The notes under the pieces: generated by a model
What the model saw: the letters and a program-made list of their open reading frames with translations, nothing else
Told to the model about the DNA's origin: nothing
Database searches by the model: none
Program-made: the position numbers and the translations under genes
Assembly: GCA_026393035.1 (NCBI GenBank)
Contig: JAPLAY010000062.1
Coordinates: 1 to 64,000 of the forward strand
Source: Actinomycetota bacterium
GTDB taxonomy: Bacteria; Actinomycetota; Actinomycetes; Nanopelagicales; Nanopelagicaceae
DNA: 64,000 nucleotides
Reading direction: 5' to 3'
Shown: in pieces, positions 9,460 through 18,508 of the stretch
Position numbering within the stretch: position 1 is the first letter of the stretch
How the letters are laid out: every line of letters begins with the position of its first letter

Positions 9460-10116
9460 TTATCGGCCGCGAATCGCTGAGCCAAGAGTGAATAGCCCCA
9501 AAATAATCATTACCGTGCCACCAGTAACGCGCATTTTTACTAGGCGACGCATTTCTGTGGCCAGCCAATTTCTAATCGTTCCTGCCAGAATTCCCCAGCC
9601 ACCATCTGAGAAGAATGCAAGAACTGCGAAGATCGCACCCATCAGAATTAATTGCGAAGTGACTTTTCCAGCTTCGCGATCCACAAACTGCGGCAAGATC
9701 GCGGCGAAGAAGACAATTCCCTTTGGATTTAGCGCACCAACCCAGAAACCTTCGCGCATTGATTTCCACTTCGAAGGCCTGACATCGCCTTGATTAGTCA
9801 TATCACTTGCATGAATCTGACTGTGCTTAATCGCTGTAATACCTAGGTAAACAAGGTAACAACCACCAAGTACTTGAACGCTTGTGAAAGCTAAATCTGA
9901 ACGTTGGAGAATTGGTCCAAGCCCAATGGCAACTACTACTGATAGCGAGAAGGCGCCCATCACATTTCCAGCAACAGTGGCTACGGCAGTAGCGCGACCC
10001 CAAGCGATTGCCCGTGCAATAACAAAGAGAACCGATGGCCCGGGAGCCAAAATAATGATTATCGCGGCAATGCAGTATTCCCAGAGTCGAGTGGGAACAA
10101 CGATTAACGAATTCAT
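9460..10116 (-). CDS. LysE/RhtB family amino-acid exporter
   Basis: APGPSVLFVIARAIAWGRATAVATVAGN, LGGCYLVYLGI, WVGALNPKGIVFFAAILPQF. Confidence 0.88.
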   Translation of the reverse strand: MNSLIVVPTRLWEYCIAAIIIILAPGPSVLFVIARAIAWGRATAVATVAGNVMGAFSLSVVVAIGLGPILQRSDLAFTSVQVLGGCYLVYLGITAIKHSQIHASDMTNQGDVRPSKWKSMREGFWVGALNPKGIVFFAAILPQFVDREAGKVTSQLILMGAIFAVLAFFSDGGWGILAGTIRNWLATEMRRLVKMRVTGGTVMIILGLFTLGSAIRGR

Positions 10117-10146
10117 GTGGCGAAGCCTATCGAAAAAGAAAAACTA

Positions 10147-10180
10147 AAAGGCCCCGTTCTCTTTCGAGTTCGGGGCCTTT
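10147..10180 (-). terminator. Rho-independent terminator downstream of the 10224..10805 gene
   Basis: AAAGGCCCCG / CGGGGCCTTT inverted repeat, 14-nt loop, T-rich 3' side on minus strand. Confidence 0.85.
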
Positions 10181-10223
10181 CCTCACGGAGAGATGAGGTC
10201 TCTGTTTGGCTATTTAGTGGTTA

Positions 10224-10805
10224 CTAGATTATTGAATCTGTTTCAGCTCTACGTAAATGAGCAAAGCCAAGGAGTGAGAGAATCAAGAAAATCAAGCCAC
10301 CAACAAATGTCACATAACTTGCGACCATTGCAATGTCACCGAGCATTCCAAATGCGTAGGCATTTAGAAGCATTCCGCGAAGTGCTTGTCCCTTGAATAC
10401 AGTTTCTACTGTTCCTGAAGCTTGTTTAGCTTTCGCTTGTAGATCTGCATTTCCTGGATCTGCAGCTGCTGCCGCCGCCGCTGCACGATTTGCACCTGAA
10501 GCTGCTGCATAAGTTGGCATCGCTGATAAGTGGAAACCGATGTAGTGATCTGCATACATTTCGGCTTGCTTACCAGTTGTCATAACTTTGTCAGCGTTAT
10601 CTGCAAAGAATTTCTTTACATCAGCTGTGACTTTTGGATCGCCATTATCGCCTGGGATCGTGATTGCTTGTGGTTTCAATTGCGCAGCTACTTGATCATG
10701 TGCAAAATTTCCACCGTACTGCAAAATTCCTCCGAGGATAATTAGGAAGCCTGCAAGAAGCAATCCGATTACGCTGGCGATTTTGTCAAAAGACTTTCTG
10801 TTCAT
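10224..10805 (-). CDS. Uncharacterised two-TM membrane protein
   Basis: IGLLLAGFLIILGGILQYGG and YVTFVGGLIFLILSLLGFAHL flanking an Ala-rich extracytoplasmic segment. Confidence 0.75.
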   Translation of the reverse strand: MNRKSFDKIASVIGLLLAGFLIILGGILQYGGNFAHDQVAAQLKPQAITIPGDNGDPKVTADVKKFFADNADKVMTTGKQAEMYADHYIGFHLSAMPTYAAASGANRAAAAAAAADPGNADLQAKAKQASGTVETVFKGQALRGMLLNAYAFGMLGDIAMVASYVTFVGGLIFLILSLLGFAHLRRAETDSII

Positions 10806-10958
10806 TTTCGTATCTTTCTACTCTCCAGAAATTTAGATGTGGAACTTGGAGGGGCTTCACATCGCCATTAGTTTGGAGCATCGAAGATTTAGAAAAGCGA
10901 AAAAGACGAGTGCTAACACCAGTTGAAATGTTCCGAGTGCTAGCCCTTCAAATGAGAT

Positions 10959-11273
10959 TTAATCGACGTGCTTATCGCAGTATCGATTACCATCTTCGCC
11001 GACTTTGCTATGCGAGCAATCGACATTTAACTTATCGAATGAGGCATCTCCAAAGTGAGTCCGATATGCCAATGCAAGTAGGACTCGAATATTTGTGTCG
11101 CCATCAGATGTAATGCCGAAGGCGCGGGCCATTCGGGAAACGGTATTTTCAATTACTTTTTCGCTATGGGCTGTTGCTCTTGCAATAGCGACATTTGAGA
11201 GTCCATCGCATAGGTGGTCGGCAACTAAGTGTTCGAATGGAGTTAAATCTCGCAACAAAATTCTGATTTCCAT
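10959..11273 (-). CDS. Small stand-alone LuxR-type HTH protein with Cys/His C-terminal tail
   Basis: LTPFEHLVADHLCDGLSNVAIARATAHSEKVIENTVSRMARAFGI; upstream in-frame TGA with no earlier ATG/GTG/TTG. Confidence 0.7.
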   Translation of the reverse strand: MEIRILLRDLTPFEHLVADHLCDGLSNVAIARATAHSEKVIENTVSRMARAFGITSDGDTNIRVLLALAYRTHFGDASFDKLNVDCSHSKVGEDGNRYCDKHVD

Positions 11274-11349
11274 ATTTGGATCACCGAAGTCCTCTCCGAC
11301 TTTTGGTTTTGCCCTAGGATTTTTTCATTCTCCACCATAAACTCTGATA

Positions 11350-12108
11350 ATGGCGGATATTACGACAAATATTTCTACTAATAAAGTGGGCCAAGTTCTC
11401 CATCTAACCTTGGATCGCCCCGAGAAGAAGAATGCGCTCACGCCAGCGATGTATTCCGACCTTTCAAAGGCTTTAACGCAAGCTAAGGGCGATTTCGACA
11501 TCAGAGTAGTTGTTATATCAGGTGCAGGAAGCGCATTCACTGGCGGAAATGACATCTTAGATTTTTTAAATACCCCACCTACCGGTCCCGATTCACCTGT
11601 CATGCAGTTCTTAGCAATCCTTCATGATTTTCCAAAACCACTAATTGCAGCAGTTCATGGAAATGCTGTTGGAATCGGAACAACTATGTTGATGCACTGT
11701 GACTTGGTTTATGCGACCGCTGATGCAAAATTATCTATGCCATTCGTATCACTTGGGTTAGTTCCCGAGGCGGGTTCTTCACTTCTCTTTCCTAGACTAG
11801 TTGGACATGTAATTGCTTCTGAAATTTTCTTAACTGGAAGAACTTTCTCTGGAACCGAGGCACACGAGATGCGATTGGTTAATGAGATAGCCACTGATCC
11901 ACTTTCACGTGCCATGGAAATTGCCGCAGTAATTGCCGACCAACCTCCAACCTCGGTTATCAATACCAAAGCCTTGCTTAAGAGTGGACATCACCAAGCG
12001 GTTGCAATGGTTATGGAAGCTGAAGGAGAACTCTTCCGCATCGCTTTAGAATCAGATGAAGCACAGATCGCGTTTATGAAATTCCTTGAGAAGAAAAATA
12101 AGGGGTAG
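11350..12108 (+). CDS. Enoyl-CoA hydratase/isomerase family protein
   Basis: LDRPEKKNALTPAMY, GAGSAFTGGNDI, AVHGNAVGIGTTMLMHCDLVYA. Confidence 0.9.
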   Translation: MADITTNISTNKVGQVLHLTLDRPEKKNALTPAMYSDLSKALTQAKGDFDIRVVVISGAGSAFTGGNDILDFLNTPPTGPDSPVMQFLAILHDFPKPLIAAVHGNAVGIGTTMLMHCDLVYATADAKLSMPFVSLGLVPEAGSSLLFPRLVGHVIASEIFLTGRTFSGTEAHEMRLVNEIATDPLSRAMEIAAVIADQPPTSVINTKALLKSGHHQAVAMVMEAEGELFRIALESDEAQIAFMKFLEKKNKG

Positions 12109-12110
12109 GA

Positions 12111-12941
12111 ATGTCACTGGCTGGAAAGAGAATATTTATAACTGGTGGTTCACGGGGTATCGGCTTAGCAATAGCGCTGCGTTCTGCACGTGATGGCGCA
12201 AGCATCGCAATTGCTGCCAAAACTACAGAAGCTAATCCAAAGTTACCAGGAACTATTTTCTCAGCAGCCAAAGAGATCGAAGCTGCTGGTGGCAAAGCGT
12301 TGCCAATCCAATGTGACATCAGAGATGAAGATGCGATTACTGCCGCTGTTGCAAAGGCCGCAGATCAATTCGGGGGATTAGATATTCTGATAAATAATGC
12401 CAGTGCAATTAATCTGACTCCGACCGAAAAAACTCCAGCAAAGCGCTTTGACTTAATGTTCGATGTAAATGTCCGTGGCACCTTCTTGACTTCACAGGCG
12501 GCTCTTCCTTATCTTCGTGAAAGTGCAAAGGCTGGAGGTAATCCGCACATACTTACCTTGTCACCACCACTTTCAATGAACCCTAAATGGTTTAAGAACC
12601 ATGTTGCTTACACAATGTCCAAATACGGAATGAGTATGTGTGTGTTGGGAATGTCTGAAGAATTTAAACGCGATGGCATTGCGGTGAATGCACTTTGGCC
12701 ACGAACTGCGATAGATACCGCAGCGCTTCAAATGATTCCAGGCGTTGATACTGATTTCTGCCGTAAACCAGAGATACTCGCTGATACTGCATACATAATT
12801 TTGAATCGTGATGCCAAAACTACGACTGGGAACTTCTTCGTAGATGATGAAGTTCTCGCAGCCGAGGGAATCACGGATTTAGAAAAGTACTCAGTAAAGC
12901 CTGGCACAACCGATTTCTTGCTCGATTTTTTTCTAGATTAA
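12111..12941 (+). CDS. SDR family oxidoreductase (HSDL2-like)
   Basis: KRIFITGGSRGIGLAIALRSARDGA, NNASAI, YTMSKYGMS. Confidence 0.9.
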   Translation: MSLAGKRIFITGGSRGIGLAIALRSARDGASIAIAAKTTEANPKLPGTIFSAAKEIEAAGGKALPIQCDIRDEDAITAAVAKAADQFGGLDILINNASAINLTPTEKTPAKRFDLMFDVNVRGTFLTSQAALPYLRESAKAGGNPHILTLSPPLSMNPKWFKNHVAYTMSKYGMSMCVLGMSEEFKRDGIAVNALWPRTAIDTAALQMIPGVDTDFCRKPEILADTAYIILNRDAKTTTGNFFVDDEVLAAEGITDLEKYSVKPGTTDFLLDFFLD

Positions 12942-12944
12942 AAT

Positions 12945-14417
12945 CTAGTGAATGGCTCCAGTTTCACTTTCAACAAGTGAATCTTTGCCCACATTTAGCG
13001 ATACAAAACTTACGATTGCAGCTAACAATAAGAAGCCAGCGCCATATTTAAATGCCGTGCTGAATCCGTGAACTTGTGCAAACACTTGCACTTGATCGCC
13101 AAGTGCTGTGTGCCCCTTCGCGAAGGCTGCAGCAGATGAAATTGCAACTGTGTTTAGTAGAGCCGCACCGAGTGAACCACCGATTTGTTGGCTGGTATTG
13201 AGAACTGCACCTGCAACACCGGCATCATGTTCGCCAGCATTATGTAATCCAGTTGAAGCACTCGGAATGAAGAAGAGCGCCATTCCACTGGACATAATGA
13301 TTAGCGCAGGCAGAATATCTTTGGCATAAGTTGAGGTAGGTGTGATCTGTGAAAGTAGAAGTAATCCACCTGCCGCTGCTACTAGACCAGTTGTCATAAG
13401 TGGTTTTGGACCAACTTTAGGAAGTAGCTGTGATGCAACGCCCGCGAAAATAATTACTCCTGTCGAGAATGGCAAGAACGCAAAGCCTGATCGAAGTGAT
13501 GAGTAATGCAGGAAGCTTTGCAGATAAATACTTAAAAACAGGAACATTGCGAAGAGACCAGTTCCTACAAGTAGGGAAGCCAAATAAGAACCACCACGAT
13601 TGCGTTCAGTCAATACTCGCAATGGAAGAAGGGGATTTGGAACCATCTTTTCAATTACGAAGAATGCAATTAAGAAGACCGCTGCAAAAATGAAGAATTT
13701 ATAGGTTCCAAAGTTGCTCCAACCCTTTGTGGCGGCTTGGCTAAAACCATATACAAGTGAAACTAATCCAAGAGTTACAGTTGCGGCGCCAGGGATGTCA
13801 TATTTGTTATCACCCTTTGCTTTTGATTCATGGATAAATGGAATAGCTAATAAGACTGCAATTATTGCGATGGGAACATTTACGCCAAGACACCAACGCC
13901 AGTTTGCATATTCAGTAAGCACGCCACCGAGAATTAATCCGATTGCTGCGCCACCACCTGAAATCGCACCGTAAACGCCAAATGCTCGAGCACGTTCCTT
14001 TGGTACGGTGAAAGTTACGTTAATTAGCGCAAGAGCTGCAGGCGCAAGTAGCGCGCCGAAAGCACCTTGAAGTGCACGAGCGCCGAAGAGAAGTCCTTGG
14101 CTAGATGCAATTCCGCCAAGACCTGATGCGGCAGCGAAGCCGATTAGCCCAATGATAAATATTTTCTTACGCCCAACGTAGTCAGAGATACGACCACCCA
14201 AGAGCAGCAAGCTTCCGAAGGCTAAGGAGTAGGCAGTTACAACCCATTGTCTATTTGCATCTGAGATATGAAGATCGATCTGCGCACTTGGCAGCGCGAT
14301 ATTAACGATTGAGGCATCTAGGACAACCATTAGAGAGGCAATTGCGATTACAAAAAGCGCACGCCATCTATTTGGGTCTAAGCCATTTTCATCTAATTCA
14401 ACGCGTGCTTTAGCCAT
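12945..14417 (-). CDS. MFS transporter, DHA2 (EmrB/QacA) family
   Basis: VLDASIVNIALPSAQIDL, LLLGGRISDYVGRKKIF, 12-14 hydrophobic segments. Confidence 0.9.
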   Translation of the reverse strand: MAKARVELDENGLDPNRWRALFVIAIASLMVVLDASIVNIALPSAQIDLHISDANRQWVVTAYSLAFGSLLLLGGRISDYVGRKKIFIIGLIGFAAASGLGGIASSQGLLFGARALQGAFGALLAPAALALINVTFTVPKERARAFGVYGAISGGGAAIGLILGGVLTEYANWRWCLGVNVPIAIIAVLLAIPFIHESKAKGDNKYDIPGAATVTLGLVSLVYGFSQAATKGWSNFGTYKFFIFAAVFLIAFFVIEKMVPNPLLPLRVLTERNRGGSYLASLLVGTGLFAMFLFLSIYLQSFLHYSSLRSGFAFLPFSTGVIIFAGVASQLLPKVGPKPLMTTGLVAAAGGLLLLSQITPTSTYAKDILPALIIMSSGMALFFIPSASTGLHNAGEHDAGVAGAVLNTSQQIGGSLGAALLNTVAISSAAAFAKGHTALGDQVQVFAQVHGFSTAFKYGAGFLLLAAIVSFVSLNVGKDSLVESETGAIH

Positions 14418-14487
14418 TTCAACTCCTTGGGATTTTTTAACAGGGTTAAGTATCTCGTAATGGGTCGGACTTGTCTTTGTGGAGCCC

Positions 14488-15213
14488 TTATTTTGAGTGT
14501 GATAAAACTTTCATGCCCCATGCCTGAATGAAGGGGCGCCAGGTAGCGGTTATTTCAGCGACCTTCGACTCATATTCGGGCAGCGCTGATGTTATGCCCG
14601 AAGTTTGAAAGGCGTGATCAGCATGTTCTTCCCATTTAGAAACTATCGCCAAGTCAGCTTCTGGATGGAATTGAACTCCATAAGAATTCTCGCCAACTCG
14701 GTAAATTTGATTCGCACATGCTGGGCTACTCGCAAGAGCGACTGCGCCACCTGGAAGCGTTGAAACTTCATCTTCATGCCATTGGGTTACGGGAAGTGAA
14801 CCTTGGAAATTAAAAATAGAATCAGATGCTGCGGATTCGTTTGGGAAAATTTCTTTTGCACCAATTTCGACAATTGCTGATCGAGTCACTTTTCCGCCGA
14901 GAGCAGCTGCAAGTAATTGAGTTCCGAGACAGATTGCAAACACTGGAATTTTTCTCGCAATCGCATCTGCAAGAAGTGCACGTTCATTAGGAAGCCATGG
15001 TGCAACATGATCATCGAGTGCTCCCATATGGCCACCGAGTGGAATTACACCAGCGATATTTTCTGGAACAGTTGCAGGAACGCTTTCGCCGGCATATGCC
15101 CGCAATATTTTTATCTCAAATCCAATTTCCATTAACCATCGACCAACTAAATGTGGGGGATCAGTTTCATCATTTTGAATTGCTAAAATTATTTTTGAGG
15201 GGGTAGCGGACAC
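14488..15213 (-). CDS. Class I glutamine amidotransferase-like protein
   Basis: VFAICLGTQLLAAALGG (nucleophile Cys), YGVQFHPEAD; GTG start. Confidence 0.88.
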   Translation of the reverse strand: MSATPSKIILAIQNDETDPPHLVGRWLMEIGFEIKILRAYAGESVPATVPENIAGVIPLGGHMGALDDHVAPWLPNERALLADAIARKIPVFAICLGTQLLAAALGGKVTRSAIVEIGAKEIFPNESAASDSIFNFQGSLPVTQWHEDEVSTLPGGAVALASSPACANQIYRVGENSYGVQFHPEADLAIVSKWEEHADHAFQTSGITSALPEYESKVAEITATWRPFIQAWGMKVLSHSK

Positions 15214-15240
15214 CGGCTAATAATGGCCTAACTTTTTTCA

Positions 15241-15297
15241 AAAAACCTCGAATTATTGAAAATTCTTCAAAAATTGTCCAAAATATGCGAGGTTTTT
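15241..15297. promoter_or_regulatory. Inverted repeat (bidirectional terminator/attenuator-like) between divergent genes
   Basis: AAAAACCTCG (15241-15250) pairs with CGAGGTTTTT (15288-15297). Confidence 0.55.
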
Positions 15298-15368
15298 CAC
15301 GAAGCAACACGCATGAAGTCAGCCTATTAGTGCGTTTTTTGGCATTCTCTGCTACCTTCGCCTTTATA

Positions 15369-15456
15369 AGAAAACTACCAAGTTTTCTCACAAACAAAGG
15401 AGCTCGTACCCAAAAGGGATTCGCTGATTGCTAGCGAGCCATCCAACAAAAGGTAC
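15369..15456 (+). promoter_or_regulatory. Structured 5' leader candidate of the aminotransferase gene
   Basis: Perfect hairpin AGAAAACT-ACCA-AGTTTTCT (15369-15388); GTACC/GGTAC (15406-15410/15452-15456); TCGCT/AGCGA (15421-15425/15433-15437). Confidence 0.45.
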
Positions 15457-15548
15457 TTCTTTCCAAAATGACCTGAACTTTAGAACCACAGACTTTCCGC
15501 AAGACCCCAAACGCAGTAACTCCTTTCTCATCTGCAAAAATTAAAGAG

Positions 15549-16859
15549 ATGATGGCCGATGAGTGGGCGTTATTTACAAAATCAACTTTCGCTTCAGGTG
15601 TTGAAAGCACCATTGCAAAAGACTCTTCGCCGCTCGGCGTGACCTCAAGTTTCCAATACTGGGATCCATATCCAATTAGCATCGTCTCAGCTAAAGGTGC
15701 CTGGATGACAGATGTTGATGGTCGACAATTGCTTGATCTCTCAATGGGCTTCGGTGCAATGCTTGCCGGTCACCTCAATGAAGATGTAATTGCAGAAACC
15801 AAAGCAGCTCTTGATGGCGGAACTTTATTTGTTACACCTTCGCCAATATCTCGAGATGGCGCAGAACGTTTGTGCAAGCGCTTTGGAATCGAGAAGGTTC
15901 GCTTTGCAAACTCAGGTACTGAAGCCACGATGTATGCGGTTCGTACTGCAAAAGCTTTCAACGGTAAGTCAGCAATTGTTAAGTTGGAGGGCGGCTATCA
16001 CGGCAGCTACGACCCACTTACAGTTTCGGCCAAGCCATCTTTAGATCAGGCTGGTAATCCAGAAGAGCCAACTCCGGTAATCGGACATGGCGTTAACGCT
16101 GGTGTTGTTTTTGTAGTTCCCTTCAACAACCTTCCTGCGCTTGAAAAGATATTTGCTCGCGATCACGAATCAATTTCCTGCTTTATCTTGGAACCAGTTC
16201 TAGAAAACCTTGGAATTGTTCTTCCAGATGCGGGATATCTTGCTAGAGTTCGAGAACTTTGTACCAAGTACAACATTGTTTTAATTTTCGACGAAGTTAA
16301 AACTGGTCTAACTGCTGGCCCACAAGGCGCTGCACACCGAATTGGTGTACAACCAGATTTAATTTGTCTTGCTAAATCAATTGGTGGCGGACTTCCGCTT
16401 GCTGCATTTGGTGGCAAGGCTGAAATCATGGACACCATCACAACGGGTGCGATGGCACACTTCGGAACATTCAACGGTAATCCGCTAGCAATGGCTGGCT
16501 TACGTGCAATGGATCGGTTGTGCACCGAAGAAGCACTTGCTAAAGCTGAGGCTTTAAATAAGCAAGCGCTAGATCGCATAACTGAAATTATTGAAGAGTT
16601 CCAACTTCCAGCTCATACAGTTGGATTCGGAGTTAAGGGCTGTGTGACTTGGTCTAAAGATCCAGTTCGCAACTACCGTGATTACAAAGCAACAGACTTT
16701 GCAATCGCTGAACTCTCATGGCTCTGGTCAATGAACCGCGGAATTATTACGCCGCCGGGCTTAGACGAACAATGGTTAATTTCACTGGCACATGGCCAGA
16801 AGGAAATTGATTTACTCGTTGAAGATTTCCGCGCATTTGCAGTTGCACTTCGTTCATAA
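15549..16859 (+). CDS. Class III aminotransferase (glutamate-1-semialdehyde aminomutase-like)
   Basis: VRFANSGTEATMYAVRTAKAF, LEGGYHGSYD, IFDEVKTG, AKSIGGGLPLAAFGGK, HFGTFNGNPLAMA. Confidence 0.88.
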   Translation: MMADEWALFTKSTFASGVESTIAKDSSPLGVTSSFQYWDPYPISIVSAKGAWMTDVDGRQLLDLSMGFGAMLAGHLNEDVIAETKAALDGGTLFVTPSPISRDGAERLCKRFGIEKVRFANSGTEATMYAVRTAKAFNGKSAIVKLEGGYHGSYDPLTVSAKPSLDQAGNPEEPTPVIGHGVNAGVVFVVPFNNLPALEKIFARDHESISCFILEPVLENLGIVLPDAGYLARVRELCTKYNIVLIFDEVKTGLTAGPQGAAHRIGVQPDLICLAKSIGGGLPLAAFGGKAEIMDTITTGAMAHFGTFNGNPLAMAGLRAMDRLCTEEALAKAEALNKQALDRITEIIEEFQLPAHTVGFGVKGCVTWSKDPVRNYRDYKATDFAIAELSWLWSMNRGIITPPGLDEQWLISLAHGQKEIDLLVEDFRAFAVALRS

Positions 16860-16876
16860 AATACAGTTATTCCAAT

Positions 16877-18475
16877 TTATTCGAGGGCAATCAGTTCCAA
16901 ATACTGGTTGCCCCATAAATCTTCATCACCATCTGGCAGCAATAGAACGCGCTCTGGTTTAAGGGCCTGTACTGCACCAACATCGTGGCTTACTAATACG
17001 ACTGCGCCTTGATATTCACCTAGCGCGGCGAGAATCTCTTCGCGAGAAGCTGGATCTAAGTTGTTAGTGGGCTCATCCAATAAAAGAACATTTGCCGATC
17101 CAACGACCAAGGTGGCAAGAGCAAGCCTGGTTCGTTCGCCACCGCTTAGAACCTTTACTGGCTTTTGCACATCATCGCCAGAGAATAAGAATGATCCGAG
17201 AGTTTGACGTGCTTGTTGCTCGCTAATATTAGTTCCAGCCGAGAGCATGTTCTCGAGAACTGTTCGCTCGAAATCAAGAGATTCATGTTCCTGGGTGTAA
17301 TAACCAATTTTCAAACCATGGCCCGGCAATATTTCGCCAGTATCTGATTCGTTTGTACCACCCAAGATACTTAGCAACGTTGTTTTACCGGCACCGTTTA
17401 ACCCAAGAATTACAACACGAGAAGATCTATCAATTGCAAGATCAACATCGGTAAAGATTTCTAGCGATCCATATGACTTACTTAAGCCTGTTGCCATCAA
17501 TGGCGTTTTGCCACAAGGTGCTGGGGTGGGGAAGCGAAGTTTTGCAACTTTGTCAGATTTGCGAACATCTTCAAGATTAGAAATAAGTGATTCGGCACGA
17601 CGTAACATTCCTTGTGCAGCAGTTGCCTTCGAAGCTTTAGCTCGCATTTTCTCGCCCTGCTTCTGCAAGATCTCTGCCTTCTTCTCGGCGTTGGCGCGTT
17701 CCTTCTTACGACGATGTTCATCGGCTTCGCGCTGGAGCAAATATTTCTTCCAACCCATGTTGTAGACATCGATAACATTTCGATTAGCATCAATGTAGAA
17801 AACTTTGTTTACTACAGTTTCGATCAAGGCAACATCGTGAGAGATAACTACAAGACCACCAGAATATTTTGCTAAGTAATCTCGTAGCCAGTTAATTGAT
17901 TCAGCATCCAAGTGGTTAGTCGGTTCGTCGAGCAGCAGAGTTTCAGCTCCGCTAAATAGAAGCCTGGCTAGTTCAACTCGACGGCGTTGACCACCAGATA
18001 GAACTTGGATTGGTTCTTCGAATAATCTCTCAGGTAAGCCTAAATTAGTTGCAATGGATTCGGCTTCGGCAGAAGCGCCATAACCACCAGCAGCATTGAA
18101 TTCACTATCAACTCGGGAGTATCGCTCTAGCGCTACTTCTAACTCTTCAGGTGTTGCGGTTGCCATTGCCTCTTCAGCTTTGCGCATTCGTACAACTATT
18201 TGATCCAAGCCACGAGCTGAAAGAATTCGGTTAATAACGGTCTCTTCTTGATCACCAGTTCGAGGATCCTGGGGGAGATATCCAATTGTTCCAGTTCGAG
18301 TTATCTGGCCACCTGCCGGAAGTGTTTCACCGGCCAAACATTTAGCGAGCGTTGATTTACCTGCACCATTTCGACCGACGAATCCGATGCGGTCACCACT
18401 ATTGATTCGGACTGCTACATCTTTAACCAAAAGTCTAGCGCCAGCTCTGAGTTCTACGCTTTGAGTGGCAATCAC
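16877..18475 (-). CDS. ABC-F family ATPase
   Basis: Two Walker A (GRNGAGKSTL, GLNGAGKTTLL) and two LSGGxxxR signatures, no membrane domain. Confidence 0.92.
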   Translation of the reverse strand: MIATQSVELRAGARLLVKDVAVRINSGDRIGFVGRNGAGKSTLAKCLAGETLPAGGQITRTGTIGYLPQDPRTGDQEETVINRILSARGLDQIVVRMRKAEEAMATATPEELEVALERYSRVDSEFNAAGGYGASAEAESIATNLGLPERLFEEPIQVLSGGQRRRVELARLLFSGAETLLLDEPTNHLDAESINWLRDYLAKYSGGLVVISHDVALIETVVNKVFYIDANRNVIDVYNMGWKKYLLQREADEHRRKKERANAEKKAEILQKQGEKMRAKASKATAAQGMLRRAESLISNLEDVRKSDKVAKLRFPTPAPCGKTPLMATGLSKSYGSLEIFTDVDLAIDRSSRVVILGLNGAGKTTLLSILGGTNESDTGEILPGHGLKIGYYTQEHESLDFERTVLENMLSAGTNISEQQARQTLGSFLFSGDDVQKPVKVLSGGERTRLALATLVVGSANVLLLDEPTNNLDPASREEILAALGEYQGAVVLVSHDVGAVQALKPERVLLLPDGDEDLWGNQYLELIALE

Positions 18476-18508
18476 TAAGCGATACTCCCACAGCAGAGAT
18501 AGATATAA

